DNA from: Phycisphaerales bacterium
GTDB taxonomy: Bacteria > Planctomycetota > Phycisphaerae > Phycisphaerales > SM1A02
DNA: 64,000 bases
Assembly: GCA_009691725.1 (NCBI GenBank)
Contig: SIAP01000001.1
Location: 62,001 to 126,000 of the forward strand
Reading direction: 5' to 3'
In this document: piece by piece, positions 9,501-17,234 of the stretch
Layout of the letters: every line of letters starts with the position of its first letter
Position numbering within the stretch: the stretch's first letter is position 1
Program-made: the position numbers and the translations under genes
The notes under the pieces: generated by a model
Told to the model about the DNA's origin: nothing
The model's database searches: none
Seen by the model: only the letters and a program-made list of their open reading frames with translations

Positions 9501-11041
9501 AGCGGCCGTAACTTTCCTTCGAGGTACTTGAGGTATGGTTCGGACGAGAGTTCGGACCCAGTCACGCGCAGGCAGAGCGCACTTGGGGAATAGCGACGCC
9601 CATGCGCGTGAATCTGGGAATTGAGCCATGCGCGCAGTGGCGCGAACTCGCCGAGTGCAAATCCCGCTTCGAGTCCTCCAATCGCCCGCGTGGCGGAGTC
9701 GAAGAACTGTGCCGAGTACAAAGTTCCCAGTGTGTAAGTCGGGAAGTATCCGAACGCGCCCATGCTCCAGTGCACATCCTGCAAACATCCGCGGCGGTCA
9801 TCTGGCACATTCACGCCAAGATATTCCTTGTAGCGCCGATTCCATTCGCCGGGCAAGTCCTTCGGATCCAACGCGCCGCTCATGAGAAGTCGTTCCAGCT
9901 CGAAGCGCACCATCACGTGCATGTTGTATGTCGCCTCATCTGCGTCCACGCGAATGAATCCAGGCTCCACGACATTGGCTGCTCCGTAGAACTCATCGTG
10001 GGTAAAACCAGCTGCGCACGCGCCAAAGTGACGCTGCAGTTGCGGACCGCACCACTTCCAAAACGTGTTTGACCGTCCGACTTGGTTTTCCCAGAGTCGA
10101 CTCTGACTTTCGTGGATCCCAAGCGAAACCGCCTCGCCGACTGGAGTTCCGATCGCGCTGCGCAGCAGCCCCTGTTCGTACATTCCATGACCTGCTTCGT
10201 GCATCGATGAACCGAGAGCATCGTTGAGGCATGATTCGGTGTAGCGCGTCGTCATTCGGACATCGTCACAGTGACTCCCGCCGCAAAACGGATGGGTGCT
10301 TGTATCGAGACGACCGCGCTCAAAATCGAAACCGATGGACTCAACCACCATTCGGACGAACTGTGCTTGTGCATCCACAGGCAGTTTCGTTTCGTTGAAT
10401 CGATTCGATGGCTTGTGTGAGCTGCTCATCAGCTCGCCGATGAGCACACGAAGCCGTTCCCGCAAGGGCGTGAACACCTTCACGACCGTTGCGGCGGTGC
10501 ATCCTGGTTCAAAGGTTTCAGCGAGGGCGTCCCATGGTTCGCCGCCTTGTGGAACCCCCAAGCACGCAGCCTTCTCGCGATTCAAATGCACGAGCCTTTC
10601 AAGCCATGGGCGGAATCGTGCGAAGTCGTTGGCCGATCGCGCGCCGGCCCATTCATGTTGCCCCTTTCCAGAAACTTCCGCGAGTTCGCTCACGAGTCGA
10701 GGAGGAAGTTTCGTCGCACGATCAAAATCCTTTCGCAGTTCCCGAACATTGGCAGACTCGATGGAATCACCTTCGCAGAACCCGCGGTCGGACTCGCACT
10801 CGGCGATCGCTTCAGCGATGGCGGGGTCCGTGAGCATTTGGTGGTGGAGCCGAGCGAGCAATCCCATCTGCTGACTTCTATGATCGATCCCCCCGGGTGG
10901 CATCATCGTCTCTTGATCCCACGAGAGGATGTGACCGGTGGACCCGAGCAATTGTGCCTCGCGCGCTCGTTGAATCAGCGCTGAATATGCCGTGATCGTG
11001 GAGGTCGAAGTCGTGGTCGATTGCAGGGTGCCTGGGGTCAT
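9488..11041 (-). CDS. Metallocarboxypeptidase, peptidase family M32 (Taq carboxypeptidase type)
   Basis: Zinc carboxypeptidase removing C-terminal residues from peptides, normally cytoplasmic. The HExxH zinc motif is present as SMHEAGHGMYEQG, with the third-ligand region GIHESQSRLWENQVG downstream, both diagnostic of M32. The length of about 517 residues is typical. Two ATGs lie 6 nt apart; the inner one at 11041 is preferred because a TAGATT box sits exactly 6 nt upstream of it (the outer ATG would be inside the expected leader). Confidence 0.93.
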   Translation of the reverse strand: MTPGTLQSTTTSTSTITAYSALIQRAREAQLLGSTGHILSWDQETMMPPGGIDHRSQQMGLLARLHHQMLTDPAIAEAIAECESDRGFCEGDSIESANVRELRKDFDRATKLPPRLVSELAEVSGKGQHEWAGARSANDFARFRPWLERLVHLNREKAACLGVPQGGEPWDALAETFEPGCTAATVVKVFTPLRERLRVLIGELMSSSHKPSNRFNETKLPVDAQAQFVRMVVESIGFDFERGRLDTSTHPFCGGSHCDDVRMTTRYTESCLNDALGSSMHEAGHGMYEQGLLRSAIGTPVGEAVSLGIHESQSRLWENQVGRSNTFWKWCGPQLQRHFGACAAGFTHDEFYGAANVVEPGFIRVDADEATYNMHVMVRFELERLLMSGALDPKDLPGEWNRRYKEYLGVNVPDDRRGCLQDVHWSMGAFGYFPTYTLGTLYSAQFFDSATRAIGGLEAGFALGEFAPLRAWLNSQIHAHGRRYSPSALCLRVTGSELSSEPYLKYLEGKLRPLYSL

Positions 11042-11047
11042 CCCCAT

Positions 11048-11053
11048 AATCTA
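11048..11053 (-). promoter_or_regulatory. Leaderless-type -10 box of the M32 carboxypeptidase
   Basis: TAGATT, then atgggg, then ATG 11041. The geometry chooses the second of two closely spaced ATGs as the start. No ribosome binding site is visible. Confidence 0.6.
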
Positions 11054-11078
11054 GCGGCAGTGCTTGGAGGGGAAAGCG

Positions 11079-11106
11079 AAAACCCCCCGCTGTTGCAGGG
11101 GGTTTT
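11079..11106 (-). terminator. Intrinsic terminator after the ankyrin/DUF1573 gene
   Basis: On the minus strand AAAACCCCC, loop, GGGGGGTTTT forms a strong symmetrical hairpin ending in T residues, between the stop of the ankyrin gene (11163) and the start of the M32 gene. Being flanked by A and T runs it could work in both directions. Confidence 0.75.
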
Positions 11107-11162
11107 GCGTTGTGCACTTTGAATCATTCGCAGTCAAGTTGCGGATCGACCCGCTTTGATCA

Positions 11163-13004
11163 TCAACCGCCCGGGGTCGTTGGCAGTGGAATCGCGCTCG
11201 TGGCACCCTTGCTCTCCAGCAGCGCAGAGATTTCCTTTCCAACTGCGTCCGTTCGACGCTGCGCAAGGTCGAGCGCGGTTCGCCCGGTGGCATCCTTCGC
11301 ATTCAGGTCTGCGTTCTTCTCGATAAGAAGTTTGACTTTCTCAACCGTGCCGCTGAGTGATGCAAGTTGCAGAGGTGTATAGCCCTGCTTGTTCACCAGA
11401 TTGACCTCCGCATTGCTCGCGAGAAGCAATCGAACGCTTTCAAGTTTTCCGCTGCGGACGGCGCGCATCAGTGCAGAGTCGCCGGTCACACCATCGCGCA
11501 CGTTGATGTCCATGGTGGGGTTCGCTTGCAGAAGTATCGAAACAGTCTCCGGCTTGCCAATGCCAGCAGCCCAGATGAGCGGGGTCAATCCATTGACATC
11601 GATCACACTGATATCCGCGCCATGTTCGAGAAGAATCTTGACTGTGTCAGCAGTGCCCAATCCGCACGCCCATGTCAGTGGAGTGCCGCCGATGGAGTCG
11701 CGCGCATTCACGCTTGCACCCGCAGCGACTAACTGGTTCGTGGCGTCAACACTTCCAGTTTCCGCCGCCAAGGTGAGAGGTCCCTTGCCGGTGCGATCTT
11801 GGGCATTGATGTCCGCCTTGGCTTCAACAAGGAGCGCCACAATCTCGCCTCGGTTCTCACGCGCAGCCCAGTGCAACGCAGTTCGTCCAGTATCTGGATC
11901 GCTCAGATTGACATTTACTCCAGGGGCAGCGAGGAGTGCCTTGATCTTCGCAACATCGCCCTGCTGTGCCGCAACAACCAGTTCACTTGATGGGACGGCT
12001 GCTGTTCGAGTTGCCGGGGTCGGAGGTGTTGGACGCTCGCCAGCAACGACTGGTCGCTTGATCATCACGCTCACGGAGGAAGCCTTCGGGTGATCGGTCG
12101 CGATCGTCACTTTGATCGCACGTCCCATTTCTTCCCATTTCGCCCAGTCGATATTGAGGATGTGTTCAAGCGCTGCGTCTGCGCTGAGGTTTGGGACAAC
12201 AGGCGGGTTCACGCTGGTGACCTTGAAGGCTTGGCCGTCGGCTGAGGCGATCACGAGCTTGCCATCTTGTCCAGAGGCTTCAGTTGATGACGCTGGTCCT
12301 TCGATGACATCGGGGGTGATCGTGACATACGCCGCCACATCACCTTCAACTGTCAGGATGATGGGCGCAAATCCTTCGATCTGAAAAGTCACTCGTTTGG
12401 ACATGTGCACACCCTGCTTTGGTCCAGGCTTGAGTGTGATTTCCATTTCCGTAGATCCGCCAGCGGGGATCGGGTCCTTTGGCGCATTGGCCGTCGTGCA
12501 TCCACAACCTGGAATCGCACGGGCGATCGTGACAGGCTTGTCGGAGACATTCTTGATCATCAGTTTTCCGGTCTTGGGAACATCTGCCTGCATCTCTCCA
12601 AGATTGAGGACAGGTGGATCGAACTCAATTGGCGGAGGGCCAGATGCAACTTGCGGCGAGCTTCCATCAAGCGGCGACTTCGTCACCAAGATCGGCTCGC
12701 TGCTTTGACCAACACTCTGCGCAGATGGCTTGTTCGATGTCAGATCGCGCGCGCTCTTGGCATTGCCGCGAGAAACAATTCCGTCTGAAGTGGACCCCGG
12801 CGGCTTCGAGTGAATCAGCGGAAGGGACTCGGTTGCAGGTGCCGCATGTTCAGAGGCGGGAGGAGTCCCCTGCCCACTCGGAGCCTGTGTTGGTGTTTGG
12901 GTTGGCGGAAGCGCCTTCGTTGGCTCTTGCGCGAATGCGACAGTGCTTGCCAGAGCGACGAAGGAGCAGAGGGCGAAGGAGCGTGGATTGAGCATTGATT
13001 TCAT
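11163..13004 (-). CDS. Secreted/periplasmic protein with DUF1573 domain and ankyrin repeats
   Basis: 613 residues. The N-terminus MKSMLNPRSFALCSFVALASTVAFA is a signal peptide with an AFA-type cleavage site. A Pro/Thr linker follows, then a DUF1573 domain (LNLGEMQADVPKTGKLMIKN, with the GCGCTT core) of Ig-like fold at about residues 140-240, and seven or so ankyrin repeats with GxTxLxxA signatures up to the C-terminus. The pairing suggests an extracytoplasmic protein-binding role; the partner is unknown. ATG 13004 is chosen because the signal peptide begins there. The 220 bp upstream are divergent from the MEMO gene. Confidence 0.85.
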   Translation of the reverse strand: MKSMLNPRSFALCSFVALASTVAFAQEPTKALPPTQTPTQAPSGQGTPPASEHAAPATESLPLIHSKPPGSTSDGIVSRGNAKSARDLTSNKPSAQSVGQSSEPILVTKSPLDGSSPQVASGPPPIEFDPPVLNLGEMQADVPKTGKLMIKNVSDKPVTIARAIPGCGCTTANAPKDPIPAGGSTEMEITLKPGPKQGVHMSKRVTFQIEGFAPIILTVEGDVAAYVTITPDVIEGPASSTEASGQDGKLVIASADGQAFKVTSVNPPVVPNLSADAALEHILNIDWAKWEEMGRAIKVTIATDHPKASSVSVMIKRPVVAGERPTPPTPATRTAAVPSSELVVAAQQGDVAKIKALLAAPGVNVNLSDPDTGRTALHWAARENRGEIVALLVEAKADINAQDRTGKGPLTLAAETGSVDATNQLVAAGASVNARDSIGGTPLTWACGLGTADTVKILLEHGADISVIDVNGLTPLIWAAGIGKPETVSILLQANPTMDINVRDGVTGDSALMRAVRSGKLESVRLLLASNAEVNLVNKQGYTPLQLASLSGTVEKVKLLIEKNADLNAKDATGRTALDLAQRRTDAVGKEISALLESKGATSAIPLPTTPGG

Positions 13005-13207
13005 GGTTGTTGTCCTGATCAAGTGTTGATGACTGTTGCTATTGAAACATCTGGTTGTCGTCGCGGAACCGAGAAAGTCGAGCATAGGTTCAAATGACAA
13101 TCGCACGAGCGATCCCAATGCATCGGTTGTTCGTCTGCGGGAGTTCAATTGCTCGGAATGGATTCTGTGATTCGGTCAACCATCGTTGATGGCTCCTCGC
13201 AAACCTC

Positions 13208-13213
13208 TACACT
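13208..13213 (+). promoter_or_regulatory. Putative -10 box of the MEMO-family gene
   Basis: TACACT ends 11 nt before ATG 13225. The same TANNNT-N11 spacing is seen at three other genes, implying a leader of roughly five bases. It supports the downstream ATG over the in-frame ATG at 13189. Confidence 0.4.
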
Positions 13214-13224
13214 TCCATACCCCA

Positions 13225-14439
13225 ATGGATCAGATTCCCGCACATCGTGATCGACCTCATGTCCGCCAGTTCTCTCCAATTGCCGTCGAAAACGCTGAAA
13301 AACAGGTCTTCTTCGCGCTTCGAGATCCAGCCAACTTGCGCGGAGACGGAAACAGTCCGGTCGTCCCAGCGCAGGTTCTCCCCGTCCTTTCGCTCTTCCG
13401 CGGCGAGAAGACGCTCGAGGAGATAGCGCAGATAACTGGAGCGCCCCCTGCGTTCCTCATCCAGTTGGTCACTGCGCTGGATGAATCTGGTCTGCTCTGG
13501 GGTCCCACTGTCGATCGACTCGAGCGGGAGGCGATGGATCGAGTTCGCGCCGCCGGTGCGTTCCCGCCTGGGGCATCGGACGCCGCTGGGAGTGATGCAG
13601 CGCAGGCGACCAAGGCAATCCGCGACCTCCTCGCTGAGGCAGATGATCCGGAACTCGAAGGTGAACTCCTGGGGATCATTGCGCCACACCTTGACTACGG
13701 GCGCGGTGGGAAGACCTACGCGGCGGCATACCGGGCGTTTGCGTCGGGGTTCAAGGCAGATCGCATTGTCCTGCTTGGGACAAATCATTTCGGTGCAGGC
13801 GACGGAGTGGTGATGAGTCGGCTTGGTTTTCAGAGTCCATTTGGAACATTCCATGCGGATGGTGATGTCATCAAGGCGCTCGAGAGAAAGTTTGGCGAAA
13901 GTCTGTTCAAGGATGAGATCGATCTCTTGGGAGAGCACTCGCTGCAGATCCATCTCCCATGGATCCACACCGTCTTTGGCACCGTGCCTCTTGTCGCTGC
14001 GCTCATTCCAAACCCCCTGGTTCCGATGCTCTCTGATGATGGCGCGCGCGTTTCATTTGATGACTTCGTATCAGCCTTGCGGACAATTCTTGCTTCAGCG
14101 CCTGGCAAGACGGTCATCATCGCAAGTTCTGACTTGAGTCATGTTGGACCGCAGTTTGGGGATCAAACCCCCATTGGCGCAGAGATTCGCAAGCAAGTGG
14201 AGCAATACGATCGCTCACTTCTCGCGGTCTACCTTGAAGGGGATCTCGAAGTCTTTCACCGCAAGATTGTGGCGGACTCGAATCACCAGCGCTGGTGCAG
14301 CATTGGCAACATGACGGCGGCGAAAATGATTTGCGATGGGCTGCCGGAACTCTTGGAGTATTCGCAGGGCCCCGCGAATCTCGATCCAGCGGGAAGCGCG
14401 CTGGTGAGTTGTGCGGCTATGGCGTTGGTTCGAATCTGA
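13225..14439 (+). CDS. MEMO1-family protein (AmmeMemoRadiSam system protein B-like)
   Basis: About 404 residues. The C-terminal two-thirds is a MEMO domain, related to nonheme-iron dioxygenases: IIAPHLDYGRGG, VLLGTNHFG, GEHSLQIHLPW, ASSDLSHVG and the closing CSIGNMTA hold the conserved His/Asp/Cys residues of the putative metal site. About 100 N-terminal residues form an extra domain that I do not recognise. Function in bacteria is unsettled; usual partners (AMMECR1 and a radical SAM protein) are not in this window. dtd follows after 8 nt. Confidence 0.85.
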   Translation: MDQIPAHRDRPHVRQFSPIAVENAEKQVFFALRDPANLRGDGNSPVVPAQVLPVLSLFRGEKTLEEIAQITGAPPAFLIQLVTALDESGLLWGPTVDRLEREAMDRVRAAGAFPPGASDAAGSDAAQATKAIRDLLAEADDPELEGELLGIIAPHLDYGRGGKTYAAAYRAFASGFKADRIVLLGTNHFGAGDGVVMSRLGFQSPFGTFHADGDVIKALERKFGESLFKDEIDLLGEHSLQIHLPWIHTVFGTVPLVAALIPNPLVPMLSDDGARVSFDDFVSALRTILASAPGKTVIIASSDLSHVGPQFGDQTPIGAEIRKQVEQYDRSLLAVYLEGDLEVFHRKIVADSNHQRWCSIGNMTAAKMICDGLPELLEYSQGPANLDPAGSALVSCAAMALVRI

Positions 14440-14447
14440 TCCATTCC

Positions 14448-14918
14448 ATGATCGCCGTCCTTCAGCGAGTGGCGCACGCCCGAGTGCGTGTGGGTGATCG
14501 CGAAACAGGTTCGATCAAGCACGGATTGCTTGTTCTCTTGGGGATCGCCCGCGGGGATGGCGCACATGATGTGCAGTGGATGGCACAGCGCATTGCTGCG
14601 CTTCGAATCTTTCATGATGACGGTGGCAAGATGAATCTCGACATTCGTCAGGTGCATGGGTCAATCCTGCTCGTGAGTCAGTTCACATTGCTTGCGGATC
14701 TGTCGGGCGGCAATCGACCCGGATGGAGTCGTGCAGAAGAACCTGCCATCGCCCGCGTGAAGTGCGAAGAAGTTCAAGTGGCTCTCGTGCGAGAGGGAAT
14801 CCCAGTCTCTTGCGGCGAGTTTGGCGCCGCGATGCGCGTGGAACTTGAGAACGACGGACCGGTCACCATTGTTCTCGACTCGGCATCCATGGGGGGGTCG
14901 GCAAGTGTGAAACGGTGA
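14448..14918 (+). CDS. dtd: D-aminoacyl-tRNA deacylase
   Basis: Proofreading hydrolase removing D-amino acids from mischarged tRNA. The 156-residue product has the two active-site motifs SQFTL (with Leu-Leu-Ala following) and the cross-subunit GPVT, here NDGPVTIVLDS, and starts MIAVLQRV as in homologs. It lies 8 nt after the MEMO-family stop, so the two are probably cotranscribed. Confidence 0.95.
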   Translation: MIAVLQRVAHARVRVGDRETGSIKHGLLVLLGIARGDGAHDVQWMAQRIAALRIFHDDGGKMNLDIRQVHGSILLVSQFTLLADLSGGNRPGWSRAEEPAIARVKCEEVQVALVREGIPVSCGEFGAAMRVELENDGPVTIVLDSASMGGSASVKR

Positions 14919-14976
14919 AGTTGAGCACCGAACGACTGCGTGCGATGCCCCGTGCGCAGCGTGGAAGAAAGAAAAA

Positions 14977-15009
14977 GAGCCCATCGCAACACAACATCGC
15001 GACGGGCTC
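14977..15009 (-). terminator. Intrinsic terminator, minus strand
   Basis: Read on the minus strand, GAGCCCGTCGC, an 11-nt loop, GCGATGGGCTC and then TTTTTC. An 11-position stem with a single mismatch followed by five T residues. It should end the udg4 transcript about 210 bp past its stop codon, or a separate RNA from the intergenic region. Confidence 0.65.
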
Positions 15010-15119
15010 CTCGTGGGGGTCAAACAGTGTGGGTTTCGGCGGTGATTCGATGCCGTATCAAGCGCTTGGGCGCGTGCAGGCGTACCTGATTGTCGCTCGT
15101 CAGAGTCGAGCTCTTTCAC

Positions 15120-15139
15120 GACTCCGAAGAGTCCTTTTT
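15120..15139 (+). terminator. Short intrinsic terminator, plus strand
   Basis: GACTC-CGAA-GAGTC followed by C and five T residues. The stem is only 5 bp, but the position downstream of dtd and the T run suit a terminator for the MEMO-dtd transcript. Confidence 0.45.
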
Positions 15140-15221
15140 CCATTCCTCCAAACTCCATACGCAGATGGGAACTCTTCGTTGCATTCGACCGCAACGAAGA
15201 TCCTTCGATTTGTCAGATCAT

Positions 15222-16013
15222 TCAGGATTGCGCAAGACGATTCATGACGGCCTTGAGATCGGACCACACTGCAGCGCGCGTTTCTGCGGTGTAGTTCCGC
15301 AGCAGATACGCGGGATGGAAGGTCGGCATCACTGCAATGGGCGCCCTGCCGCTCGCGGCTGGAGGAACCCACTGCGTCCAGATCCCCCGTAGTTTCGAGA
15401 TTCCCAGGTCAACCTTGAGGAGGAGCTTGGTGGCGGGTCCACCGAGGGGAACGAGGATCACAGGAGAGACGATGAGGATCTGCTCGACGAGAAACGGACT
15501 GCATAGGGAGATCTCGCTCGGAAGTGGCACGCGATTGTCTGGGGGACGGCTCTTGAGCACATTTGCGATGTAGCAATCTTCTCTTCGCAGTCCCATCGCA
15601 GCGATCATCTCATCGAGTTTTTGCCCTGCCCGCCCGACGAATGGTCGCCCTGTCAGATCCTCGGTCTCGCCCGGCGCTTCTCCAACAAAGAAAATCTTTG
15701 CCGATGGACTGCCTTCGCCAAAGACAGTGTGAGTGTGCCCGCGCACCGTCGTGCAATGCAGGCACTCGCGATCATGCCGCATTCGAAGTTCGTCGAGTTG
15801 TGCTCCAGAATCCGATGTTGGAATGCCAGAGATGGGGTTCGAGCGGGAAAGCCGCGCACTCTCTGTCACTGAGGCACCCGCGACGACGACGGTCGGTGCG
15901 ATTCGCGCATCAGCAGAAAGGGATTCAGTCTGCGATTCCAGTTTTGCCAGCGGAACATCTTCCATTCCCAAGAGCAGGTCCGTTTCAACAGATTGCCTCG
16001 CGGATTTGGACAT
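15222..16013 (-). CDS. Family 4 (Fe-S type) uracil-DNA glycosylase with an altered cluster ligand
   Basis: Removes uracil from DNA. The 263-residue protein has about 70 poorly conserved N-terminal residues, then the family 4 fold: motif GEAPGETED (111-119), GRPFVGRAGQ, and HPAYLLR near the C-terminus. Cluster ligands: C84 and C87 (CLHC) and C171 are in place, but the position normally occupied by Cys in NVxKCRPP is Ser155 (NVLKSRPPDNR). Cys147, eight residues earlier, might substitute. It lies 36 nt after the unknown gene at 16050-16631 and may be cotranscribed with it. Confidence 0.88.
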   Translation of the reverse strand: MSKSARQSVETDLLLGMEDVPLAKLESQTESLSADARIAPTVVVAGASVTESARLSRSNPISGIPTSDSGAQLDELRMRHDRECLHCTTVRGHTHTVFGEGSPSAKIFFVGEAPGETEDLTGRPFVGRAGQKLDEMIAAMGLRREDCYIANVLKSRPPDNRVPLPSEISLCSPFLVEQILIVSPVILVPLGGPATKLLLKVDLGISKLRGIWTQWVPPAASGRAPIAVMPTFHPAYLLRNYTAETRAAVWSDLKAVMNRLAQS

Positions 16014-16049
16014 TCGAGTACCGCAATTCTGGTCGAAGGACCAAACGTT

Positions 16050-16631
16050 CTAGTGGGAACTGCGAGTGTCAGGCTTCTGACTTGGCTCGACGAGTCGGAA
16101 CATGGACTGGGTTCGAAGGACCAGTCCACAGTCGCTGCGCAGATGCCAACTTTGAAGATGAATCTCGGTGCGATACCGCTGAAGATCGAGGACGGACAAG
16201 TTTGGTTTGTTGGTTCGCGGGTCAGGCCAATCACACACCAGCGACTCATTGTCGCGTGAGTGAGTGAGCATCTCCTTGTAGGTGCCCATGTAGAGATGTT
16301 CCGCAAGCGTTTCGGTCTGAACCGTTGTCATGAACGTCAACGCGTCGGAGATGGCCTCTTCGTGGTCGTGCTCGCCTGCGCAGGCCACATTTGTCGAGAG
16401 TCCTCGCTCTGGCAAGGGATGGGGTTGGTCTGTCACGACCTCACAGATGCACAACTTGTCTTGCTGGAATCGGACGGCGTGTCCGCCCTTGGTGAGCCAT
16501 GCTTCCGCCTCGAGACCAGCATTTTCGATGCGATTTCGACCTTCGATTGCAAAGAACTCTGGGTGCAGTGCCTTTCGATAGAGGAGCATCGTGTAGGACT
16601 GAAGGCTGTTGGTCCGAGTGATTGGATTCAT
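16050..16631 (-). CDS. Conserved-looking protein of unknown function
   Basis: 193 residues, not assigned to a family. It is rich in acidic, His and Trp residues (GGHAVRFQQDKLCICEVVTD, CAGEHDHEE, MTTVQTETLAEHLYMGTYKEM, LHLQSWHLRSDCG-like segments), with no signal peptide or membrane helix, suggesting a soluble cytoplasmic protein. The start is ATG 16631: a GGAG sequence lies 8 nt upstream and a TAAGAT box 11 nt upstream. A second ATG at 16589 (MLLYRKALHPEFF) is possible. Coding use is like the neighbours. Confidence 0.65.
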   Translation of the reverse strand: MNPITRTNSLQSYTMLLYRKALHPEFFAIEGRNRIENAGLEAEAWLTKGGHAVRFQQDKLCICEVVTDQPHPLPERGLSTNVACAGEHDHEEAISDALTFMTTVQTETLAEHLYMGTYKEMLTHSRDNESLVCDWPDPRTNKPNLSVLDLQRYRTEIHLQSWHLRSDCGLVLRTQSMFRLVEPSQKPDTRSSH

Positions 16632-16642
16632 AGTTCGCTCCG

Positions 16643-16648
16643 ATCTTA
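16643..16648 (-). promoter_or_regulatory. Putative -10 box of the gene at 16050-16631
   Basis: TAAGAT, 11 nt before ATG 16631; the intervening bases include GGAG. Same spacing as at the MEMO, rluA-type and amidohydrolase genes. Confidence 0.4.
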
Positions 16649-16775
16649 ACGAGTCTCAATTCCAAAGCAAGAACTTTATTTCAAACCAATCGTGGATCTT
16701 GTGGAGATACTCCCGATTCACCCAAGTCGTTGCGATACCGAGGATGAGGTCGCCCAGACGCGAAAAACATGATCG

Positions 16776-16805
16776 AAAAAGGGGCGGATCCTTGCGGACC
16801 CGCCC
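16776..16805 (-). terminator. Intrinsic terminator of rnpB
   Basis: Minus strand: GGGCGGGTCC, GCAA tetraloop, GGATCCGCCC, C and TTTTT. A 10-bp GC-rich stem with one G-T wobble directly after the RNase P RNA 3' end. Confidence 0.85.
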
Positions 16806-16807
16806 AA

Positions 16808-17178
16808 CGCGTGTGATCATAAGCCGAATTCTGTTCCCTTTCGGGTGGCAACCATTTCTCTCTGGACCACCGTTGCCGATGGTCTCGAAGCACGCGACCC
16901 GTCCTCAACCTACGGACAGCAGGTGGCGGACGAGCCGCCAGAGGACTGCTTGCGCTTGCACGCGGTGGGGTTTGCCATGCCTCCTTCGTCACCGAAGGAG
17001 CGGTGCGCTCTTACCGCACCTTTTCACCCTTACCGATGCCTTGCGGCATTGGCGGTTTATTTTCTGTGGCACTGTCCCGAGCCTGCGTCGAGGCTGGTGG
17101 TCATTAGCCACCACCGTGTCCTATCGTGTTCGGACTTTCCTCGCCCGACGGATGTCGGGGGCGATTGCCTGATCACGC
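16808..17178 (-). ncRNA. rnpB: RNase P RNA, bacterial class A
   Basis: Catalytic RNA that matures tRNA 5' ends. On the minus strand it contains the universally conserved GAGGAAAGTCCGAACAC segment near the 5' end, a GACAGTGCCACAGAAA-type block, GGTAAGGGTGAAA(A)GGTGCGGTAAGAGCGCACC in the middle, and AACAGAATTCGGCTTATGA before the 3' end. The termini (GCGTGATC near 17178 and GATCAC-ACGC near 16810) pair as P1. A TACGCT box at 17183-17188 suits the 5' end given, and a strong terminator follows. Ends are estimates to within a few bases. Confidence 0.95.
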
Positions 17179-17182
17179 AGTC

Positions 17183-17188
17183 AGCGTA
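17183..17188 (-). promoter_or_regulatory. rnpB: Putative -10 box of rnpB
   Basis: TACGCT on the minus strand, ending about 5 nt before the G that begins the P1 helix. It lies 4 bp from the TAGACT box facing the other way. Confidence 0.45.
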
Positions 17189-17192
17189 GTCG

Positions 17193-17198
17193 TAGACT
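17193..17198 (+). promoter_or_regulatory. Leaderless-type -10 box upstream of a 9-codon ORF
   Basis: TAGACT, then cccact, then GTG 17205. The 6-nt spacing matches the leaderless rule in this window, but here it marks a tiny ORF rather than the main gene at 17231. Confidence 0.4.
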
Positions 17199-17204
17199 CC
17201 CACT

Positions 17205-17234
17205 GTGGCGAATGAGGATGTGGGGCAAACATGA
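17205..17234 (+). CDS. Possible leaderless 9-residue leader peptide
   Basis: GTG-initiated frame encoding MANEDVGQT, whose TGA stop (17232-17234) overlaps the ATG of the following gene (17231) as ATGA. The TAGACT box is exactly 6 nt upstream of the GTG. The arrangement would load ribosomes on a leaderless mRNA and couple them to the downstream gene. It is short enough that chance cannot be excluded. Confidence 0.35.
   Translation: MANEDVGQT

Larger units (their letters stand above)
14919..15221. other. Convergent intergenic region with two opposed terminator-like hairpins
   Basis: Between dtd (+) and udg4 (-). A minus-strand hairpin with T-run lies at 14977-15009 and a plus-strand hairpin with T-run at 15120-15139, so each gene's terminator is the far one and about 110 bp can be transcribed on both strands. 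I find no convincing ORF (a 31-codon minus-strand open stretch lacks a start) and no match to SRP RNA, tmRNA or tRNA. A small RNA is possible but not shown. Confidence 0.4.

Noticed and set aside
13186..13224. Upstream start (TTG 13186 or ATG 13189) for the MEMO-family gene
   Set aside because: ATG 13225 has a promoter-like TACACT 11 nt upstream and the extra residues look non-conserved, though this is not decisive.
14977..15119. 31-codon minus-strand open stretch ending RLIRHRITAETHTV
   Set aside because: No start codon in frame and a stop just upstream; probably chance.
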